Shown here one piece after another: positions 59,318 through 64,000 of a DNA stretch of 64,000 nucleotides. The notes under the pieces are model-generated. The model was not told the origin of the DNA. It saw nothing but the letters and a program-made list of their open reading frames with translations, and ran no database searches. The stretch comes from UBA965 sp046303375 (lineage in GTDB: Bacteria > Chloroflexota > Chloroflexia > Chloroflexales > Roseiflexaceae). Made by a program: the position numbers and the translations under genes. Position 1 is the stretch's first letter. Every line of letters starts with the position of its first letter. Location: contig JBKCGB010000018.1 of assembly GCA_046303375.1 (NCBI GenBank), forward strand, positions 37,234 through 101,233, read 5' to 3'.

Positions 59318-62300
59318 ATGAATGATTTTGTTCATTTGCACGTCCACTCTGAATATAGCCTCCTTGATGGCTATGCCACACTCAATGGGATTGTGACACG
59401 CGCTGCTGAACTCGGCATGGACAGCATTGCGGTAACCGATCATGGCGTCATGTATGGCGCCATTGATTTCTACAATGCGGCCAAAAAAGCCAACATCAAG
59501 CCGATTATTGGACTCGAAGCCTACATGGCTCCCGGGCGGCGCAGTGATGCCACCCAACGCGGAGCACGCAACTACCACCATCTGGTCACATTGGCGACCA
59601 ATATGACCGGCTATCGCAACCTCGTCAAACTGACCACCAAAGCACATCTCGAAGGCATGGGCTCCAAGGGGGTCTTTGCCCGCCCACGCATTGACCGCGA
59701 TTTACTCCAACAGCACCACGAAGGATTAGTGGTCACGTCTGCGTGTATCGCTGGTGAAGTAGCACAACACATCCAAAATCGCCAACCCGACAAAGCGCGT
59801 GAAACCGCTGCCTGGTTTCGCGATTTACTTGGTCCCGACCGATATTTTCTCGAGCTCCAACTCCACGAAAACGCACCTGAACTCGAAGAAATCAATGCCG
59901 AACTCGTCAAAATCGGCCAAGAGCTCGGTATCCCACTCGTGGCGACCTGTGACAGCCACTTCATCCATGCAAGTGACCTCGATGCGCACCGCATGGTGAT
60001 GGCGATGGGCTTCAACATGACACTCAACGAGCTCTGTGCCAAAAAATACGACATGGACGAAAGCTATCACATCCTGTCGGCTGATGATGTCTGGAAGCGC
60101 TTCAAACGCTACGGCACCGCCCCCATCGAGAACACGCGGCGCATCGCTGACATGGTCAATCTCAAGCTCGACTTCGGTCGCGTTGAGCTCCCCGCCTTTG
60201 AAATCCCTGCCGGGCATGATGCATCATCCTACCTGCGCTTTGTATGCGAAGAAGGCCTAATGCGGCGCTTCAACGGCACTCCGCCAGTCGGCTACCCAGA
60301 ACGCTTAACCTACGAACTCGACGTCATCAACCAAACCGGCTTCCCCGACTACATGCTCATCGTGTGGGACTATGTATCATATGCACGCCGCAACGGCATC
60401 CCGTGCCTGCCTCGTGGCTCGGCTGGTGCGTCGTTGGTGCTCTACTGCCTCGGCATCACTGATGTCGACCCGGTGGCCAACAAGCTACTCTTTGAGCGCT
60501 TCCTCAGCCCCGAACGCCTCGAAATGCCCGATATCGACGTCGACTTTGCCGATAGCCGCCGCAGCGAAAGTCTCGACTATATTGCAAGCAAGTATGGTCG
60601 CGAAAACACCGCCCAAATCATCACCTACGGTACACTCGGCGCCAAAGCCGCTATCCGTGACGTGGGGCGCGCCCTCGACATCCCACTTTCTGAGGTCGAC
60701 CGTATCGCCAAACTCATTCCAGCCAACCCCAACATTACCCTCAAGGATGCCCTCGAAAAAGCACCTGAGTTCAAACAACTCTACGAATCGAGTGGTGAGA
60801 CCCAGCAAATCATTGACTGGGCGAAACGCATCGAGGGACGCATGCGCAACGTGGGGACGCACGCATGTGGCGTCGTAGTCAGCCGCAACCCGCTCGACGA
60901 TGTGGTCCCACTCCAGCGCACCACCAAAGACGAAAACTCGTTGATGGCAGCCTACGAAGGCCCAACCCTGGCCAAAATCGGTCTACTCAAGATGGACATC
61001 CTCGGACTGACCAATTTGTCGGTGGTTGCCGAGACGCTCAAGTACATCGCCCAATCCACCGGTGACACCATGCAGCTCGGTGATATTCCCCTCACTGACA
61101 AAAAGACCTTCGACGCACTCAGCCAAGGGAATACAGTCAACGTCTTTCAGCTTGAATCTGCGGGCATGGTACGCTACCTCAAAGAGCTCAAACCGACACG
61201 CGTCGAAGACATCTATGCCATGGTAGCGCTCTATCGCCCCGGCCCACTCGAACAAATCCCTGTCTACATCCAAAACAAAAACAACCCCAAGGGCATCCAA
61301 TACCTACACCCGATTCTCAAGCCCATCCTCGAAGACACCTATGGCGTCATCGTCTACCAAGAGCAGATTATGCAGCTGCTCCAGGTCATCGCTGGCTACA
61401 CACTAGGGCAAGCCTACATCGTACTCAAAGCCATCGGAAAAAAGCAGAAAGAGATGATGGCCGCCGAAGAACCTCGCTTCAAAGAGGGGTGTCTCAAAAA
61501 CGGGCTTACCAAGGCACAGGCTGACATACTGTGGGATCTGATTCAGCCTTTTGCTGGCTACTCGTTTAATCGCCCACATGCCACCTTGTATGGCTTGCTT
61601 TCGTACCAAACCGCATATCTCAAAAACAATTTTTCGACCGAATACATGGCTGCGGTACTCAAAGGTGCCGCCGGCCAAATTGAAGATGTTGCCAAAGCAG
61701 TCAACGAATGTGCCAAACTAGGGGTGGCCGTACTCCGTGCCGACATCAACGCCAGTGTGGCAGACTTTACCATCGAGCACCTCGACGCAAGTGCGGTCAG
61801 CGATACAATTCGCTATGAACGTGGCATTCGCTTTGGCTTGGCTGCCATCAAAAATGTAGGTGAAGGTCCAGTCGAGGCTATTTTGGCAGCACGCGACACG
61901 GGGCCGTTCAAAACGCTCGAGGATTTTGCCGACCGCATTGACCTCAAGCTCATCAACAAACGAGTCATTGAAAGTCTCATCAAAGCAGGCACGTTCGATT
62001 CGCTACCAGGCACACGTCGCCAAAAGCTGGCCGTGCTCGACCAAGTCATTGATGCCGCAAGTAACGCCCAGAAAGCGCGGGCTGCTGGGCAATCTAGCCT
62101 CTTTGATTTGATGGGGAGCAGTACAACGGCTGATGCGACCAATCCGATGGCGAATGTGCCCTTTCCAATCATCCGTGAAACCCGCGAAGATCAACGTGAA
62201 CTGCTGACGTGGGAAAAAGAGCTCCTCGGCATGTACGTTTCTGACCACCCTGTGGTGCAAGCACTCCGTGATGTGGATTTAACCGATGTGACTCCGTTGG

Positions 62301-63070
62301 CTACAATCAACGATGAGCTCGTCGGTCAATCACTCACCTTTGCTGGTATGCTGAGTAACACCAAGATTGTCACCACCAAAAAAGGTGATGCCATGTTTGT
62401 GGGCAACTTCGAAGATGTCACATCGAGCATCGAGTTCGTGGCCTTCCCCAAATCCTACGAAAAGTTCAAAGCCTTGTTACATGATGACGCCGTCATCCGT
62501 ATCATCGGGAAACTCGACCGGCGCAATGATGGCATGCAACTCATGATCGACAAAGTTGAACCGATTGTGCATAACGATACTCCATATACACCACCGGCAG
62601 CAACACCAACGACCGTATCACCACCACCCGTACCCCAGACAACGCCCACACAATCCACACCACCATCCCAACGAGGAGCATCTATGCCAGATTCCCCTGC
62701 TGAACCACGCAAAACCAACAATGGGAGCGATGTTATCAAGACGACGGCGCGCCCTGCCGTACCTGCCACAACCAAAGCAGCGCCACCACCACCCGTGGAT
62801 ACTCCGCACGGACCAAACCACGTCATTCGCCTCTACTTCCCATGGTTTGATGATACTGATAGTGCGGTGCAACTGATGAACGAAATCTACGCACTCACCG
62901 AACAGTTCCGCACTGATAGCGATGGCGATGGTATTCTCATGATTCACCTCCCTATTGACCAACGCAATGTGGTCCTGCGCATGCGTGGTACACTGCGTGA
63001 TCCAATTAATCTTGTGGATATGCTCCGCCACAAGGTCTCACCAGATGCGGTCCACCTCGAATCTGCATAA
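59318..63070 (+). CDS. dnaE: DNA polymerase III subunit alpha
   Basis: A 1250-residue replicative polymerase. PHP domain: FVHLHVHSEYSLLDGYATL and DSIAVTDHGVMYGAIDF. Polymerase core: CLPRGSAGASLVLYCLGI and the catalytic PDIDVDFADSRR; IVYQEQIMQLLQ and FNRPHATLYGLLSYQTAYLK in the fingers. An OB fold (about 1005-1085) is followed by a long Pro/Thr-rich linker (about 1090-1170) and a C-terminal domain like the tau-binding end. An internal ribosome-binding site and ATG lie in the linker at 62673-62686. Confidence 0.97.
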   Translation: MNDFVHLHVHSEYSLLDGYATLNGIVTRAAELGMDSIAVTDHGVMYGAIDFYNAAKKANIKPIIGLEAYMAPGRRSDATQRGARNYHHLVTLATNMTGYRNLVKLTTKAHLEGMGSKGVFARPRIDRDLLQQHHEGLVVTSACIAGEVAQHIQNRQPDKARETAAWFRDLLGPDRYFLELQLHENAPELEEINAELVKIGQELGIPLVATCDSHFIHASDLDAHRMVMAMGFNMTLNELCAKKYDMDESYHILSADDVWKRFKRYGTAPIENTRRIADMVNLKLDFGRVELPAFEIPAGHDASSYLRFVCEEGLMRRFNGTPPVGYPERLTYELDVINQTGFPDYMLIVWDYVSYARRNGIPCLPRGSAGASLVLYCLGITDVDPVANKLLFERFLSPERLEMPDIDVDFADSRRSESLDYIASKYGRENTAQIITYGTLGAKAAIRDVGRALDIPLSEVDRIAKLIPANPNITLKDALEKAPEFKQLYESSGETQQIIDWAKRIEGRMRNVGTHACGVVVSRNPLDDVVPLQRTTKDENSLMAAYEGPTLAKIGLLKMDILGLTNLSVVAETLKYIAQSTGDTMQLGDIPLTDKKTFDALSQGNTVNVFQLESAGMVRYLKELKPTRVEDIYAMVALYRPGPLEQIPVYIQNKNNPKGIQYLHPILKPILEDTYGVIVYQEQIMQLLQVIAGYTLGQAYIVLKAIGKKQKEMMAAEEPRFKEGCLKNGLTKAQADILWDLIQPFAGYSFNRPHATLYGLLSYQTAYLKNNFSTEYMAAVLKGAAGQIEDVAKAVNECAKLGVAVLRADINASVADFTIEHLDASAVSDTIRYERGIRFGLAAIKNVGEGPVEAILAARDTGPFKTLEDFADRIDLKLINKRVIESLIKAGTFDSLPGTRRQKLAVLDQVIDAASNAQKARAAGQSSLFDLMGSSTTADATNPMANVPFPIIRETREDQRELLTWEKELLGMYVSDHPVVQALRDVDLTDVTPLATINDELVGQSLTFAGMLSNTKIVTTKKGDAMFVGNFEDVTSSIEFVAFPKSYEKFKALLHDDAVIRIIGKLDRRNDGMQLMIDKVEPIVHNDTPYTPPAATPTTVSPPPVPQTTPTQSTPPSQRGASMPDSPAEPRKTNNGSDVIKTTARPAVPATTKAAPPPPVDTPHGPNHVIRLYFPWFDDTDSAVQLMNEIYALTEQFRTDSDGDGILMIHLPIDQRNVVLRMRGTLRDPINLVDMLRHKVSPDAVHLESA
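62673..62686 (+). promoter_or_regulatory. Internal Shine-Dalgarno and in-frame ATG in dnaE
   Basis: GAGGAG (62673-62678), five bases, then ATG (62684-62686) in the dnaE frame (codon 1123). Translation from here would give a separate 128-residue C-terminal product starting MPDSPAEPRK. Confidence 0.45.
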
Positions 63071-63112
63071 TTTTGCCCATTCGTACGCAAAACTACGCGT
63101 ATCTCCAAAAAG

Positions 63113-63150
63113 TAAACCTGTGCAAACTTCGTGAAGTTTGCACAGGTTTA
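63113..63150. terminator. Long perfect hairpin after dnaE
   Basis: A 17-base perfect stem (63113-63129 with 63134-63150) with loop CGTG, 43 bases after the dnaE stop. The T run (CTTTTTGG) is on the minus-strand side, so on the plus strand it is a hairpin without a T tract. Confidence 0.65.
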
Positions 63151-63240
63151 GTCATAAAATGGCACAGAATCAGCCCTTTTGTCGTGCTGTATAGCTTTTT
63201 TAGAGCTATTGATGAACTTTTGCAAATACTGAACAAAGTA

Positions 63241-63269
63241 TTGACACAACCTGGAAATTGCGGTACAAT
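63241..63269 (+). promoter_or_regulatory. Promoter of the ECF sigma factor gene
   Basis: TTGACA (63241-63246), 17-base spacer, TACAAT (63264-63269), near consensus. The leader is about 30 bases with AAGGAG before the ATG at 63305. Confidence 0.85.
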
Positions 63270-63304
63270 ACACATAAGCTAATGCGTTCTCAAGGAGCGT
63301 TGTC

Positions 63305-64000
63305 ATGAATGTATCTGACACACAGACCTACTCCGAACAATTAGCGTCGCTTCCACCGAGCATCTCTGCCACCGACGCTGACGACCAGCTTGTTATCATT
63401 GCTGTTGCTCAAGGCGACAGCCAAGCACTCGAAGTACTGTATGACCGTTATTCAGCGGTAGTGTACCGCTTAGCATTTCGCATGCTCAAAAACCGCGAAC
63501 AGAGCGAAGAGATTGTCCAAGAAGTCTTTTGGCGTGTCTGGCGGCGGAGTGCCAGTTTTGAACGCGAGCGTGGGCGGGTAGCGCAGTGGATATTTGGCAT
63601 TGCACACAACCTGTGCATTGACGAGTTACGCCGCATGCGTGCACGTCCCAACCCGGTATACGACAACGACGAAAACCCCATCATTCCGCAGTTAGTCGAC
63701 GATCATGTCGATGTCCCAGCCACTGCGTGGGCCAACGAGCAGCGCCGTGTCATTATCAACGCACTTGCCAGTCTACCCACGGCACAACGCCAAGCCATTG
63801 AGCTCGCCTATTACGGCGCGAGTGTCATTCATCCAAAGACCATAAAACCCCTACAGAACAAGGGCATTCCGCTTCATATAAAATCTTTTGTCAACCCTGA
63901 AGCAAGCGGTTCAACCATTGAGGAAAGCGGAGAAAACGACCAGCGTGTTCCGAGTTACATCGTTAAGGATAATCAAACCCTTTTTTCGATCGCCACGCGC
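63305..64000 (+). CDS. ECF sigma factor N-terminal part joined in frame to an aspartokinase fragment
   Basis: The frame is open to the window end (232 residues). Residues 1-171 are an ECF sigma factor: region 2 ALEVLYDRYSAVVYRLAFRM, EEIVQEVFWRVWRR and WIFGIAHNLCIDELRR, then the start of region 4, LPTAQRQAIELAYYG. Region 4.2 is missing. From about 172 the protein reads ASVIHPKTIKPLQNKGIPLH, IKSFVNPEASGS and VPSYIVKDNQTLFSIATR, the aspartokinase end of a Bacteroidota-type enzyme. The most likely cause is an assembly misjoin; see the finding. Confidence 0.85.
   Translation, partial: MNVSDTQTYSEQLASLPPSISATDADDQLVIIAVAQGDSQALEVLYDRYSAVVYRLAFRMLKNREQSEEIVQEVFWRVWRRSASFERERGRVAQWIFGIAHNLCIDELRRMRARPNPVYDNDENPIIPQLVDDHVDVPATAWANEQRRVIINALASLPTAQRQAIELAYYGASVIHPKTIKPLQNKGIPLHIKSFVNPEASGSTIEESGENDQRVPSYIVKDNQTLFSIATR
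63818..64000 (+). other. Foreign aspartokinase fragment (probable chimeric join)
   Basis: The last ~183 bases encode part of an aspartokinase or aspartokinase-homoserine dehydrogenase, with the conserved G-A-x-V-I-H-P-K-T motif and KSFVNPEASG. Its codon use and AT-richer composition differ from the gene before it. The end of the fragment lies beyond the window. Confidence 0.8.

Noticed and set aside
1..64000. CRISPR arrays, insertion sequences or rRNA genes
   Set aside because: No regularly spaced repeats, transposase genes with terminal repeats, or rRNA sequence were seen.

Overview
The window looks like chromosome of a phototrophic Chloroflexota-like bacterium, with GC in the mid-50s by eye. 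The pointers are a PucC/BCH2-type pigment-complex transporter beside a UDP-sulfoquinovose synthase (sulfolipid), two MGDG-synthase-like glycolipid glycosyltransferases, a light-dependent repair cassette of three photolyase-family genes, and a CIRCE-controlled groESL. The phylum is inferred from gene content and style, not shown directly. No CRISPR array, insertion sequence or prophage is visible. Genes are dense, and many pairs are coupled by ATGA or GTGA overlaps.

Layout. 1-4.1 kb (minus): a SAM methyltransferase cut by the window edge, an AlaX-type tRNA editing protein, a small unknown protein and two tandem MFS paralogues. 4.2-12.2 kb (plus): EamA exporter, THUMP-like methyltransferase and MFS (all overlapping), GNAT, MoxR ATPase, tyrS, then a TlpA-like lipoprotein and a DUF2085 membrane protein. 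12.2-16.8 kb: Rrf2 regulator, sqdB, pucC-like gene, an M24 peptidase homologue lacking the usual metal-ligand Asp pair, and two tandem tRNA-Ala genes (CGC and GGC anticodons). 16.8-21 kb (minus): FTR1 iron permease, gyrB and a membrane protein. 21-26.3 kb: PIG-L deacetylase and GNAT (plus), facing a minus operon of FeS-BCP-type photolyase, DUF2256, photolyase FAD domain, acyltransferase and photolyase N-terminal domain. 26.4-30.7 kb (minus): a TetR-controlled MacAB-type export operon. 30.8-33.6 kb: RlmI-type rRNA methyltransferase, ThuA-domain protein and a repeat-like unknown protein.

33.6-40.8 kb is a tight plus-strand exopolysaccharide cluster: O-antigen ligase/polymerase, a uridine-kinase-like enzyme and five glycosyltransferases. 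It is followed by a VanW-family cell-wall protein and the first MGDG-synthase-like enzyme (minus). 44.5-49.4 kb (plus): small SARP/BTAD regulator, tyrosine recombinase, SH3b-NlpC/P60 hydrolase with a long leader, and a nucleotide-sugar pyrophosphorylase. 49.5-55.8 kb: glpX with an operator-like palindrome inside its promoter, groES-groEL, a multi-pass GT39-like protein and the second MGDG-synthase-like enzyme. 56-63 kb: RumA-type methyltransferase overlapping a zinc-ribbon Ser/Thr kinase, a compact SRAP/HMCES-like protein and dnaE.

The last ~200 bases matter most for quality. An ECF sigma factor with a good promoter and Shine-Dalgarno site changes in frame, at about 63800-63820, into a piece of a Bacteroidota-type aspartokinase. 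This is best explained by a chimeric assembly join. The most interesting biological candidate is a strong internal Shine-Dalgarno plus in-frame ATG in dnaE (62673-62686), which could make the C-terminal domain of the polymerase as a separate 128-residue protein.
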